Assembly: GCA_900316855.1 (NCBI GenBank)
Contig: ONEK01000009.1
Location: 1-64,000 of the forward strand
Origin: an uncultured Lachnospiraceae bacterium
Lineage (GTDB): Bacteria > Bacillota > Clostridia > Lachnospirales > Lachnospiraceae
Length of the DNA: 64,000 nucleotides
Reading direction: 5' to 3'
Part shown: positions 54,653 through 62,510 of the stretch, one piece after another
How the letters are laid out: each line of letters begins with the position of its first letter
How positions within the stretch are numbered: position 1 is the stretch's first letter
Program-made: the position numbers and the translations under genes
The notes under the pieces: generated by a model
Told to the model about the DNA's origin: nothing
The model's input: the letters and a program-made list of their open reading frames with translations, nothing else
Database searches by the model: none

Positions 54653-55708
54653 ATGCAGGAACGGATAGTACGCCCGGACGAAGCCGGGCAGCGGCTTGAA
54701 AAATATATAAAGCGTAAGCTTCCGCTTGCCGAAACGTCGTTCGTTTACCGGATGCTCCGCAGGAAGAACATCAAGGTAAACGGCGGGAAGGCGGACGCTT
54801 CCTCGAAGGTCGGCGCCGGGGATGTCGTCACGTTCTATCTCTCGGATGAGACGTTCGCGAAATTCGGCGGGAAGCTTCAGACAGAAGGAGCATCTTCCGG
54901 AAGGCAGGAGCAGCTGTGTGCCAGTCTCGTGAAAAAGAGACGCGCCGCGGAAACCGCCTTTGAGGAGCTGTCCCGTCGTTACAGGACACTTCGCGTCGTC
55001 TATGAGGATGAAAACATCCTCGCGGCGAACAAGCCCGCCGGACTCCTTTCGCAGAAGGCATCGGAGAGGGACGTGTCGCTGAACGAGTGGTTCCTCGGAT
55101 ATCTGTTTCAGACCGGCTTCCTTACAGAGGATTCCCTCACGGAATTCACCCCGTCCGTCATGAACCGGCTCGACCGCAACACGTCAGGGCTTGTCCTGTG
55201 CGCGAAGACACTTGCCGGAAGCCGGATGCTCGCGGAGCTTCTGCGGGAGAGGACGCTCCGTAAGTATTATCACATGATTGTCTGCGGGAAATTAGAACAG
55301 GAGCAGGTCATCGAAGGGTATCTTTCGAAGGATGAGCGCAGCAATACGGTCCGGATTTTTCAGGAGGCTGTGCCGGGTGCCGGCTATACGAAAACGATCC
55401 TGAAGCCGCTGAAATCCGTGCGTTTTCAGGGACAGGAGATCACGCTGGCCGAGGCGGAGCTTGTCACGGGCAAAACACACCAGCTGCGCGCACACCTGCA
55501 GTACATCGGCCATCCGATCCTCGGGGATCCGAAATACGGTGATCCGGCTCTCAACAAAGCTGCGGCAGGGCTGGGTGTCCGCCATCAGCTACTTTGCTGT
55601 GTACGTGTGGAGTTCCCGCGGACGAAAGCGCCGTTCGATGACCTGTCCGGCAGAATCATTTCCATCCGTCCGCCCGCTGTTTTCGACACAATTCCGGAGG
55701 ACTCCTGA
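54653..55708 (+). CDS. RluA-family pseudouridine synthase
   Basis: A 351-aa RNA pseudouridine synthase of the RluC/RluD group. It has an N-terminal S4 RNA-binding domain (about residues 10-70, SFVYRMLRRKNIKVNGGKAD) and a catalytic domain. The active-site aspartate is in VMNRLDRNTSGLVL, and later motifs are VTGKTHQLRAHLQYIGHPIL and GDPKYGD. The rRNA target cannot be assigned from sequence alone. The insert between the S4 and catalytic domains (about 80-120) is longer than usual. It starts 6 nt after the nuclease gene and shares one base with the recU start (TGATG). Confidence 0.92.
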   Translation: MQERIVRPDEAGQRLEKYIKRKLPLAETSFVYRMLRRKNIKVNGGKADASSKVGAGDVVTFYLSDETFAKFGGKLQTEGASSGRQEQLCASLVKKRRAAETAFEELSRRYRTLRVVYEDENILAANKPAGLLSQKASERDVSLNEWFLGYLFQTGFLTEDSLTEFTPSVMNRLDRNTSGLVLCAKTLAGSRMLAELLRERTLRKYYHMIVCGKLEQEQVIEGYLSKDERSNTVRIFQEAVPGAGYTKTILKPLKSVRFQGQEITLAEAELVTGKTHQLRAHLQYIGHPILGDPKYGDPALNKAAAGLGVRHQLLCCVRVEFPRTKAPFDDLSGRIISIRPPAVFDTIPEDS

Positions 55709-56241
55709 TGCCTACGTGGAATTCCCGCGGCCTTCGCGGCTCCCAGCTTGAGGAAGCCATCAACCGCACGAACGACAATTACCGGGACGGGGGTCTTTGC
55801 CTCATCCAGAAGATTCCGACGCCGATCACACCCATCAATATTGACAAGGAATCAAGGCACATCACGCTTGCCTATTTCGACCAGAAGTCAACCGTGGACT
55901 ACATCGGCGTAGCGCAGGGATATCCGGTCTGCTTCGACGCCAAGGAGTGCAGGACCGAGACGTTCCCGCTGCAGAACATCCATCCGCACCAGGTGCGGTT
56001 CATGCGCGAGTTCGAGCGGCAGGACGGCATCGCGTTCTTTCTCATCTACTTCACGGGACTCGACGTTTATTATTACCTGCCTTTCCGCAATTTCGAGCCG
56101 TTCTGGGACAGGATGGAAGCGGGAGGCCGCAAATCCTTCCGCTATGATGAACTGGATAAGACCTACATCCTGCCAAGAGAGCGCGGTGTCCTGGTTCCCT
56201 ACCTCGAAATGATCAACAAGGACATCGCGGAGCGCGGCTGA
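55708..56241 (+). CDS. recU: Holliday junction resolvase RecU
   Basis: Firmicutes-specific Holliday junction endonuclease, the functional counterpart of RuvC, which is absent here. The 177-aa protein opens NSRGLRGSQLEEAINRTNDN with the N-terminal signature, then DYIGVAQGYPVCFDAKECRT carries the catalytic Asp/Glu-x-Lys (DAKE). A stalk region follows with HPHQVRFMREFERQDGIAFF. With ruvAB at 28695, the window has both branch migration and resolution enzymes. Translation is coupled to the upstream gene. Confidence 0.94.
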   Translation: MPTWNSRGLRGSQLEEAINRTNDNYRDGGLCLIQKIPTPITPINIDKESRHITLAYFDQKSTVDYIGVAQGYPVCFDAKECRTETFPLQNIHPHQVRFMREFERQDGIAFFLIYFTGLDVYYYLPFRNFEPFWDRMEAGGRKSFRYDELDKTYILPRERGVLVPYLEMINKDIAERG

Positions 56242-56313
56242 CAGGGCAGATGACCGGATCTTCATCGACCCGGCGGGAAGTACAGACAGAAGTCTTTCCC
56301 GAAAGCCTTCACA

Positions 56314-56342
56314 TTGACAAACAAATGCCATTACGATAAACT
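56314..56342 (+). promoter_or_regulatory. predicted his-operon promoter
   Basis: Consensus TTGACA at 56314-56319 and TAAACT at 56337-56342, spacing 17 nt, 62 nt before hisZ. No histidine-rich leader peptide or T-box core was found between it and hisZ. Confidence 0.55.
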
Positions 56343-56403
56343 TCATTCGGTTCAATATGATAGCATGGTAGCACGTTAATTCGTTAAAGTATTCAGAGGT
56401 ATT

Positions 56404-57522
56404 ATGTCAGACTCTAATCAGGATCTTCTCCACACGCCCGAGGGGCTGTGGGATCATTACGGGAGTGATCTTCGGGAAATTGAAACAGTGGAAGACAGTA
56501 TTCTCGGTACCTTCCATTCGTTCGGCTTCGAGGATATCAAGACACCCGCGTTCGAATTCTTCGACGTTTTCTCGAAGGAGATCGGAACAAAGCCCTCGCG
56601 CGAGCTGTACAAATTCTTTGACAAGGACGGCAGCACGCTGGTTCTGCGGCCGGATTTTACGCCTTCGGTTGCGCGCTGCGCCGCGAAATATTTCATGGAC
56701 GACACAAGACCCTTAAGGTTCTGCTACGAGGGTTCTGTCTTCGCCAATACGACAAGCCTGCAGGGCAAGCTCCACGAATCCACGCAGATGGGCGCGGAGC
56801 TCATCAATGACGACTCGATCTACGCGGACGCGGAAATGCTCGCCATGCTGATCGGATCGCTCCGCAAGGCGGGCCTTTCCCGCTTTCAGATCACGGTCGG
56901 GAACGTGGAGTACTTCAAGGGGATCTGTGAGGCCGCCGGCATCGGCGGGGAGACGGAGCCTGCCCTTCGCGAATATATTTCGTCCAAGAATTACTACGCC
57001 GCGGAGGATCTGTTAAAAAGCCGGAACATTGCGCCGAAGTATCAGGAGACGTTTCTGCGGATCACGAATTTCATGAAGACCGATGAGGACCTGCAGGGCG
57101 TCCTCGTGAGCGCGCCCAACAGCCGCGCGGCGAAGGCCATCGAGCGTCTCATTGACCTTTACCGCGTCCTTGCGGATTACGGTGTAACGGACTATATCAG
57201 CTTCGATCTGTCGCTCCTGTCGAAATACCAGTACTACACCGGCATCATTTTCAAGGGCTACACCTACGGCGTCGGCGACGCCATCGCGGCAGGAGGACGG
57301 TATGATTCGCTGCTGTCCCATTTCGGCAAGGACGCGCCGGCGATCGGCTTTGCGGTCATGATCGATTCCCTCATGGAGGCACTGCGTTCGCAGAAGGTAT
57401 CCGTGCCCGAAGGCGAACCGGTGGAAACGCTCACCTACACCCCCGCGACGTTTGCGGTAAAGCTCAGGGAAGCCGGAAGACTCCGCGGCGAGGGCAGACG
57501 CGTGCAGCTCGTCCGGGGCTGA
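56404..57522 (+). CDS. hisZ: ATP phosphoribosyltransferase regulatory subunit HisZ
   Basis: Catalytically inactive histidyl-tRNA synthetase homologue that activates short-form HisG in the first step of histidine synthesis. The 372-aa protein carries class II synthetase-like segments: VLRPDFTPSVARCAAKY (motif 2 region), RFCYEGSVFANTTSLQGKLH, ESTQMGAELI, and AGGRYDSLLSHFGKDAPAIGFAVMIDSL. The anticodon domain is absent, as expected. hisG follows after 69 nt, as expected for the HisZG pair. Confidence 0.94.
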   Translation: MSDSNQDLLHTPEGLWDHYGSDLREIETVEDSILGTFHSFGFEDIKTPAFEFFDVFSKEIGTKPSRELYKFFDKDGSTLVLRPDFTPSVARCAAKYFMDDTRPLRFCYEGSVFANTTSLQGKLHESTQMGAELINDDSIYADAEMLAMLIGSLRKAGLSRFQITVGNVEYFKGICEAAGIGGETEPALREYISSKNYYAAEDLLKSRNIAPKYQETFLRITNFMKTDEDLQGVLVSAPNSRAAKAIERLIDLYRVLADYGVTDYISFDLSLLSKYQYYTGIIFKGYTYGVGDAIAAGGRYDSLLSHFGKDAPAIGFAVMIDSLMEALRSQKVSVPEGEPVETLTYTPATFAVKLREAGRLRGEGRRVQLVRG

Positions 57523-57591
57523 AAGCCGGAATTTTGCTGCTGCGCGGCTTGCTGCCGGCAGCCGGTATCAGGATAAGTATCAGGATATACT

Positions 57592-58233
57592 ATGGATGAA
57601 TTGACAATTGCACTGACGAAGGGCAGGCTTGCCGACCAGACGATGGAGCTTCTTGAGAAAGCCGGCTATCCCTGTGAGGAATTAAAGGAAGAGAACCGGA
57701 AGCTCATTTTCCACAACCGGGATCTTAAGCTGAACTTCTTCCTGTCGAAGGGGCCGGATGTCCCGACATATGTGGAATACGGTGCCGCTGACATCGGCAT
57801 CGTCGGCTCCGACATCATCATGGAGGAAAACCGCCGCGCCTATGAGGTGCTGGACCTCGGCTTCGGGAAATGCCGGATGTGCGTCGCCGGCCCGGAATCC
57901 GCGCGGGACCTCCTGCAGCACCATGAGATGATCCGCGTGGCGTCGAAATATCCCGGGATCGCGCGGGAGTATTTCTACAACCGCAAGCACCAGACCGTCG
58001 ACATCATCAAGCTGAACGGCTCCGTGGAGCTGGGGCCGATTGTCGGCCTGTCCGATGTCATCGTCGATATCGTGGAAACCGGCTCGACGCTGAAGGCGAA
58101 CGGACTCACCGTCCTCGAGACGATCTGCGACCTGTCCGCGCGCATGATTGTGAATCAGGTTTCCATGCAGATGAAGACACAGCGCATCCAGGAAATGATC
58201 ACGAACGTCCGCCGCGCGCTGGAGGATAGGTAA
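57592..58233 (+). CDS. hisG: ATP phosphoribosyltransferase, short form
   Basis: Committed step of histidine synthesis (ATP plus PRPP). The 213-aa protein is the short form that lacks the C-terminal regulatory ACT-like domain and depends on HisZ. It starts with ELTIALTKGRLADQTMELLE. YVEYGAADIGIVGSDIIMEE and the PRPP-binding loop VDIVETGSTLKANGL are intact. The ribosome site is weak. A hairpin element separates it from hisD. Confidence 0.95.
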   Translation: MDELTIALTKGRLADQTMELLEKAGYPCEELKEENRKLIFHNRDLKLNFFLSKGPDVPTYVEYGAADIGIVGSDIIMEENRRAYEVLDLGFGKCRMCVAGPESARDLLQHHEMIRVASKYPGIAREYFYNRKHQTVDIIKLNGSVELGPIVGLSDVIVDIVETGSTLKANGLTVLETICDLSARMIVNQVSMQMKTQRIQEMITNVRRALEDR

Positions 58234-58296
58234 TCAGCTGGAACAGTCCTGCGGCCAGATACGGAAAACCGGCTGCGCGGATTTCCCTTGATGTAG

Positions 58297-58419
58297 ATTC
58301 ACAAAAAGCCGCTGATGCGGCTTCTTGTGAATACGAGATGGATTCCTTCGGAATCATCTCGAAAGCGCAGCACGAAACTGCCTTCGCAAATTTCGAGCTG
58401 CAAGCCTGCTGACGCAGGC
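58297..58419 (+). repeat. modular hairpin element, locus 5 (M1-M2-M3-M4)
   Basis: M1 is at 58297-58332 (ATTCACAAAAAGCCGC, loop TGAT, GCGGCTTCTTGTGAAT; 16-bp stem with one A-C mismatch). M2 is at 58334-58361 (CGAGATGGATTCC, loop TTC, GGAATCATCTCG, one bulged G). M3 is at 58374-58394 (GAAACTGC, loop CTTC, GCAAATTTC, imperfect). M4 is at 58404-58419 (GCCTGC, loop TGAC, GCAGGC). A degenerate M3-like hairpin precedes at 58263-58288. The hisD ribosome site GTGAGG begins 3 nt after M4. Confidence 0.87.
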
Positions 58420-58433
58420 AAAGTGAGGCAACC

Positions 58434-59732
58434 ATGAAAATCGTAAAACTGACGAATGAATCGCAGCAGGAGCTCCTGAATCTTCTGAAGGGGCGAAATC
58501 CCGCAAGCTATACTAAGCAGCAGTCCGCCGTCGATGACATCATCGAAAAGGTAAAAACCGGCGGCGACGAGGCGGTCCTCGCGCTGGAGAAGCAGTTCGA
58601 CCACTGTGAGCTGACGCCGGAGACGCTCCGCGTATCAAAGGCGGAGATCGAGGAGGCGTATCAGCAGCTCGATCCGGAATTCATAGACGTCATGAAGCGC
58701 GCCGCGGGGAACATTGCGGACTACCACAGGAAGCAGATGCAGAACTCCTGGATCACGACAAGGGAGGACGGCGTCATTCTGGGGCAGAAGATTACCCCGA
58801 TCGCCATCACCGGCTGCTACGTGCCGGGCGGCAGGGCTGTCTATCCCTCCAGTGTGCTGATGAATATCATTCCCGCGAAGGTTGCGGGTGTGCCGCGGAT
58901 CGTGATGTGCACCCCTCCCGGACCGGACGGGAAGGCGCCTGCCGGCTCCGTCGCTGCCGCCGACATCGCCGGCGCGGATGAGATCTACAAGGTGGGCGGT
59001 GCCCAGGCAATCGCCGCCATGGCCTACGGAACACAGACCATTCCCCGCGTGGACAAGATCACCGGTCCCGGCAACATTTACGTCGCACTCGCGAAGAAGG
59101 CGTGCTTCGGCATCACCGGCATCGATTCCGTTGCAGGGCCGTCCGAGATCCTCGTCATCGCCGATGAGACCGCCAATCCGCGCTATATCGCGGCAGACCT
59201 GCTGTCCCAGGCGGAGCATGACCCGCTCGCGTCCGCTATTCTCCTCACAACGTCGGAGGAGTTCGCACGCCGGGTTTCCAAAGAGATCGACGGCTTCCTG
59301 CAGACGCTCTCCCGTGCGGAAATCATCCGGCAGTCACTCGACAGCTACGGGACGATTTTCGTTTCGGATTCCATGGATGCCCTGATTGACGCCGCAAACG
59401 CCATCGCGTCCGAGCACATGGAGATCGTAACGAAGGATCCCTATGAAATCATGACGAAGATTAAGAACGCCGGCGCCATATTCCTCGGCAGCTACAGCTC
59501 CGAGCCGCTCGGCGACTACTACGCGGGGCCGAACCACATCCTGCCGACCAACGGCACGGCACGGTTTTTCTCGCCCCTTGGCGTGGACGCCTTCATCAAG
59601 CGCACCTCGATCATTTCGTATTCCCGAAAGGCGCTGGAGGCAGTGCATAAAGACATCGAGCTCTTTGCGCAGAACGAGGGCCTCACCGCGCACGCGAACT
59701 CCATTGCCGTACGCTTTGAGGATCACGAATAA
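58434..59732 (+). CDS. hisD: histidinol dehydrogenase
   Basis: Zinc enzyme for the last two oxidation steps of histidine synthesis. The 432-aa length is standard. ITGCYVPGGRAVYPSSVLMN binds NAD, IAAMAYGTQTIPRVDKITGP and GNIYV follow, and SVAGPSEILVIADE and YYAGPNHILPTNGTARFFSP contain metal and catalytic residues, including the His-Glu region near the C-terminus. Its stop codon overlaps the M1 stem of the next hairpin element. Confidence 0.97.
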   Translation: MKIVKLTNESQQELLNLLKGRNPASYTKQQSAVDDIIEKVKTGGDEAVLALEKQFDHCELTPETLRVSKAEIEEAYQQLDPEFIDVMKRAAGNIADYHRKQMQNSWITTREDGVILGQKITPIAITGCYVPGGRAVYPSSVLMNIIPAKVAGVPRIVMCTPPGPDGKAPAGSVAAADIAGADEIYKVGGAQAIAAMAYGTQTIPRVDKITGPGNIYVALAKKACFGITGIDSVAGPSEILVIADETANPRYIAADLLSQAEHDPLASAILLTTSEEFARRVSKEIDGFLQTLSRAEIIRQSLDSYGTIFVSDSMDALIDAANAIASEHMEIVTKDPYEIMTKIKNAGAIFLGSYSSEPLGDYYAGPNHILPTNGTARFFSPLGVDAFIKRTSIISYSRKALEAVHKDIELFAQNEGLTAHANSIAVRFEDHE

Positions 59733-59846
59733 TCCGCAGATGCGGATTTTCGTAATTTTGCCGGTGCCTTCGGCGCCCGGCTCCGGATCATACGTGTGAA
59801 ACTGCCTTTACGGATTTCACACGATGGCTGCCTGCTGACGCAGGCA
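59731..59846 (+). repeat. modular hairpin element, locus 6 (M1-M2-M3-M4)
   Basis: M1 is at 59731-59748 (AATCCGC, loop AGAT, GCGGATT) and overlaps the hisD stop codon. M2 is at 59761-59780 (CCGGTGCC, loop TTC, GGCGCCCGG, asymmetric). M3 is at 59793-59823 (CGTGTGAAACTGC, loop CTTT, ACGGATTTCACACG). M4 is at 59829-59846 (TGCCTGC, loop TGAC, GCAGGCA). The hisB ribosome site lies about 20 nt after M4. Confidence 0.87.
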
Positions 59847-59878
59847 ATTTGGAAAATCACAGATACGAAAGGAACGTT

Positions 59879-60472
59879 ATGGCCAGGTCAGCGGAAATTG
59901 CACGCAAAACGAAGGAAACGGATATCGCTGTGTCTCTCAATCTTGACGGTAGCGGAAACGCGGAAATTGCAACGGGAATCGGCTTTTTCGACCATATGCT
60001 GGACGCGTTCGCGCGGCACGGTCTCTTTGACCTCTCAGTGAAGGCAGACGGAGACCTGAACGTCGACGGACACCACAGCGTGGAGGACACCGGTATTGTC
60101 CTCGGCGAGGCAATCCGTAAGGCAGCAGGAGACAAGAAAGGCATCCGCCGCTATGGCTTCTTCATCCTGCCGATGGATGAAGCGCTCGTCACCTGTGCCG
60201 TCGACCTCTGCGACCGGCCGTATTTCGTGTTTGACAACGAGGAGCTGATCACACCGCCCAGGGTGGGGGATTTCGACACGCAGCTCGTCCGCGAGTTCTT
60301 CTACTCCGTGTCCTACGCGGCCGGCATGAACCTGCACTTCAGGGTCGAGTACGGGCAGAACGCGCATCACATCATTGAGGCGATGTTCAAGGCCTTTTCC
60401 AAGGCGCTCGACATGGCCACGCAGACCGACCCCCGCATAACGGACGTCCTGTCCACAAAGGGATCACTCTGA
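59879..60472 (+). CDS. hisB: imidazoleglycerol-phosphate dehydratase
   Basis: Manganese-dependent dehydratase of histidine synthesis, monofunctional form without a phosphatase domain, 197 aa. Metal-binding histidine motifs are IGFFDHMLDAFARHGLFDL and DGHHSVEDTGIVLGEAI, and AHHIIEAMFKAFSKAL closes the family pattern. ATG 59879 is set by GAAAGGA 6 nt upstream; the open frame to 59849 adds residues not seen in the family. Confidence 0.96.
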   Translation: MARSAEIARKTKETDIAVSLNLDGSGNAEIATGIGFFDHMLDAFARHGLFDLSVKADGDLNVDGHHSVEDTGIVLGEAIRKAAGDKKGIRRYGFFILPMDEALVTCAVDLCDRPYFVFDNEELITPPRVGDFDTQLVREFFYSVSYAAGMNLHFRVEYGQNAHHIIEAMFKAFSKALDMATQTDPRITDVLSTKGSL

Positions 60473-60553
60473 TTCTTCCTCGGCGTGTGCCCTGCGGCAC
60501 GCATTTTCCCAATCCGTGCTACACTCATGGATGGGTTGAAGGCTTTCCCGATG

Positions 60554-60608
60554 ATGCCCGCGTCAGCAGGCATCCATCGTGTGAAATCCGTGGAGGCGGT
60601 GTCACGCG
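60554..60608 (-). repeat. modular hairpin element, locus 7 (inverted, partial M3-M4)
   Basis: Read on the minus strand, a degenerate M3 (60608-60578, core ACACCGC, CTCC loop, ACGGATTTCACACG) is followed by M4 at 60573-60554 (ATGCCTGC, loop TGAC, GCGGGCAT, one mismatch). It is the only clear copy opposed to its flanking genes. A separate GTGCC/CTGC/GGCAC hairpin at about 60488-60501 lies on the + side. The gap hisB-hisI holds nothing else recognised. Confidence 0.6.
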
Positions 60609-60674
60609 CAGGATCACGAGCCGGATTCATCCAGACCGGAAGGGATCAGGGCGGACAGGAAGAGGGCAGGTATC

Positions 60675-61673
60675 ATGGAGAATCAGTTCAAGAAATTTAT
60701 TCCCAGCATTTATCTGAAAAACGGGAAGGCAACAAGATCGCTCACGGATCCGACCGTGGTCTTTGGCGATCCGGCACTTTTGGCGAGGACCTACGCGGAT
60801 CATGACGCGGACGGGCTTCTCGTATTTGACCAGTCACTCGATGAAGCCGAGCACCGGAACGCGCTCGACGTCATTGGCAGGATCTGCCGCCAGGTAGGAG
60901 TCCCGGTCATCGGCGCGGGGCACATCGATACACCGAAAGACATCGAAGCTCTTCTGAACGCCGGCTGCACCATGGCCGCCGTGAACTTCTCCCGGCAGGA
61001 CAATATCGAGCTCGTAAAGCCCGCCTGCCAGCGATACGGCAAGGGCCACATCGCCGCCTGCTACCGCGGCGTGGACGCGATAGAAGACAACCGCGCGCTC
61101 ATCGATGCCTGCGTGACGGAAATGATCCTCATTGACGAGACCCAGATCGCAAAGGCACTGAAGATCGAGGGGACGCCCAGCATTCTCTCCATGCCTGATA
61201 TCTCGCTCGACAAGGTGCTGGAATTTTTCTCCATGGGCAATGTCAGCGGCATCACCGGCAACGCCGTCAACGACAATTACCGGAACCTTTCGGATTTGAA
61301 AAAGCTCTGCAGGGAGAACGGCGCGTCCGTTCACTACCACGCGGCCAGATATGCCTGGAAGGACTTCAGGAAGGACCCGCAGGGCCTGCTGCCCGTTGTC
61401 GTGCAGGAGGACTCGACAGGAGAGGTTCTCATGGTAGCCTACATGAACGAGGAGGCCTACCGCATGACAGTCCGGACAGGCCGCATGACCTACTGGTCCC
61501 GCTCCCGCAATGAGCTCTGGATCAAGGGTGACACCTCCGGACACTTCCAGTACGTGAAGAGCCTCACCGGCGACTGCGACATGGACACCCTCCTTGCGAA
61601 GGTCGACCAGATTGGAGCCGCCTGCCACACCGGCCATCACTCCTGCTTCTTCCAGACCGACCAGCAAAGGTAA
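60675..61673 (+). CDS. hisI: HisA/HisF-like barrel fused to phosphoribosyl-AMP cyclohydrolase (HisI)
   Basis: A 332-aa fusion. Residues about 1-215 resemble a HisA/HisF-type beta-alpha barrel ([54 protein letters not shown] segment [17 protein letters not shown]). Key catalytic residues of HisF are hard to place, so this part may be degenerate or structural. Residues about 225-332 are a complete PRA-CH domain with [20 protein letters not shown], zinc and metal ligands in [20 protein letters not shown] and TGHHSCF. The usual fused phosphoribosyl-ATP pyrophosphatase (HisE) is absent. The stop lies 6 nt from the convergent brnA gene. Confidence 0.88.
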   Translation: MENQFKKFIPSIYLKNGKATRSLTDPTVVFGDPALLARTYADHDADGLLVFDQSLDEAEHRNALDVIGRICRQVGVPVIGAGHIDTPKDIEALLNAGCTMAAVNFSRQDNIELVKPACQRYGKGHIAACYRGVDAIEDNRALIDACVTEMILIDETQIAKALKIEGTPSILSMPDISLDKVLEFFSMGNVSGITGNAVNDNYRNLSDLKKLCRENGASVHYHAARYAWKDFRKDPQGLLPVVVQEDSTGEVLMVAYMNEEAYRMTVRTGRMTYWSRSRNELWIKGDTSGHFQYVKSLTGDCDMDTLLAKVDQIGAACHTGHHSCFFQTDQQR

Positions 61674-61678
61674 TTGGA

Positions 61679-62002
61679 TCAGAGACTTTTCTGCACAATC
61701 ACCGGATCATTAATCGCATTATCAAGAAGCCTGCTCAGGAAACCCGTGTATCCCCTGCCTGTAGCTTTTGCCTTTTCAAGCGTAGCAGGAGAGATGCGAA
61801 GAGCTATAACAGGCTTTGTATTTCTGTTGCGGTTGGCTTTGGCAATAGCCGCCATCTCCGCGTACTGTTCCAGAGACAGTTCCGGGCAATCCTCATCGGG
61901 TATAACCGGCATAGAAGCAGCCGCCTCTATTTCTCTGATCTGGTCTTCGGTCGGCTTTTGTCCTGAATGAATTACTGTGCGGATAATTTTTTCATTGTCC
62001 AT
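61679..62002 (-). CDS. brnA: BrnA-type antitoxin
   Basis: A 107-aa antitoxin with an acidic N-terminal half and a C-terminal ribbon-helix-helix DNA-binding segment (KPVIALRISPATLEKAKATG, then RGYTGFLSRLLDNAI). The arrangement and its 11-nt overlap with the upstream brnT match BrnTA systems, in which BrnA neutralises BrnT and represses the operon. It is convergent with hisI with only 5 nt between stop codons and no terminator, so antisense read-through is likely. Confidence 0.85.
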   Translation of the reverse strand: MDNEKIIRTVIHSGQKPTEDQIREIEAAASMPVIPDEDCPELSLEQYAEMAAIAKANRNRNTKPVIALRISPATLEKAKATGRGYTGFLSRLLDNAINDPVIVQKSL

Positions 62003-62279
62003 AATAAACTTTCCTTTCTGTTGGCGTTGCCATACGGGCGGATATTATTCGGGAAGCGTTATCACGCATCGTATAAACAACATACAGAATTCCCTGAACA
62101 CAACCGATTACAACATAACGGTCTTCATCAACACTATGCACCCTGTCATAATATTCAATCCGTGAATCGTCGGCAAAAACCAAAGCAGCTGTTTCAAAGC
62201 TGACGCCATGTTTTTTAATATTTATCTGGTTTTTATTATCATCCCACTCAACAAGTGTTTCGCGAATTGAAGTTCTCAT
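61992..62279 (-). CDS. brnT: BrnT-type ribonuclease toxin
   Basis: A 95-aa toxin with a RelE-like fold. VEWDDNKNQINIKKHGVSFE, TAALVF and the C-terminal RIISARMATPTERKVYY match BrnT closely. The first residues MRTSIRETL are not conserved, but no later start codon fits the VEWD segment. No ribosome site precedes ATG 62279, and the predicted promoter places transcription start at about the A of ATG. The mRNA may therefore be leaderless. The pair is AT-rich compared with neighbours. Confidence 0.88.
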   Translation of the reverse strand: MRTSIRETLVEWDDNKNQINIKKHGVSFETAALVFADDSRIEYYDRVHSVDEDRYVVIGCVQGILYVVYTMRDNASRIISARMATPTERKVYYGQ

Positions 62280-62285
62280 AACATA

Positions 62286-62314
62286 TGTATAACTTGATGT
62301 AATACATTTGTCAA
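62286..62314 (-). promoter_or_regulatory. brnTA promoter (minus strand)
   Basis: On the minus strand, TTGACA at 62314-62309 and TATACA at 62291-62286 with a 17-nt spacer. The palindrome ACATATGT at 62281-62288 overlaps the -10 box and may be part of the BrnA operator. Confidence 0.65.
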
Positions 62315-62370
62315 ATAATCAGTTAAATTCAAAAGGGAGCCGTTTTAGCGGCTCCCTTTCCGATAAAAAA

Positions 62371-62503
62371 GGCACCGCGTCAGCGGTGCCCCAATACCCG
62401 GATTGAGGAGAAAGTGCGAAGGCACTTTCTCCGATCAGCCACGAACACGCCGCTTCGCAGGCGTGTTCGAAGCAAAAAGGCACCGCATCGGCGGTGCCTT
62501 TTT
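62371..62503 (-). repeat. modular hairpin element, locus 8 (inverted, M1-M2-M3-M4)
   Basis: Read on the minus strand, M1 is at 62503-62474 (AAAAAGGCACCGC, loop CGAT, GCGGTGCCTTTTT), M2 at 62469-62442 (CGAACACGCCTGC, loop GAA, GCGGCGTGTTCG), M3 at 62432-62407 (GGAGAAAGTGC, loop CTTC, GCACTTTCTCC) and M4 at 62390-62371 (GGCACCGC, loop TGAC, GCGGTGCC). A further hairpin GGGAGCCG/CGGCTCCC lies at 62335-62356. The element is co-directional with the chemotaxis receptor upstream and brnT downstream. The order M1 to M4 is the same as in the + strand loci. Confidence 0.87.
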
Positions 62504-62505
62504 GG
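62474..62505 (-). terminator. intrinsic terminator of the chemotaxis receptor gene (module M1)
   Basis: On the minus strand a 13-bp perfect stem with loop CGAT ends in TTTTTGCTT, 8 nt after the receptor stop codon. It is at the same time module M1 of locus 8. Confidence 0.75.
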
Positions 62506-62510
62506 TTTGC

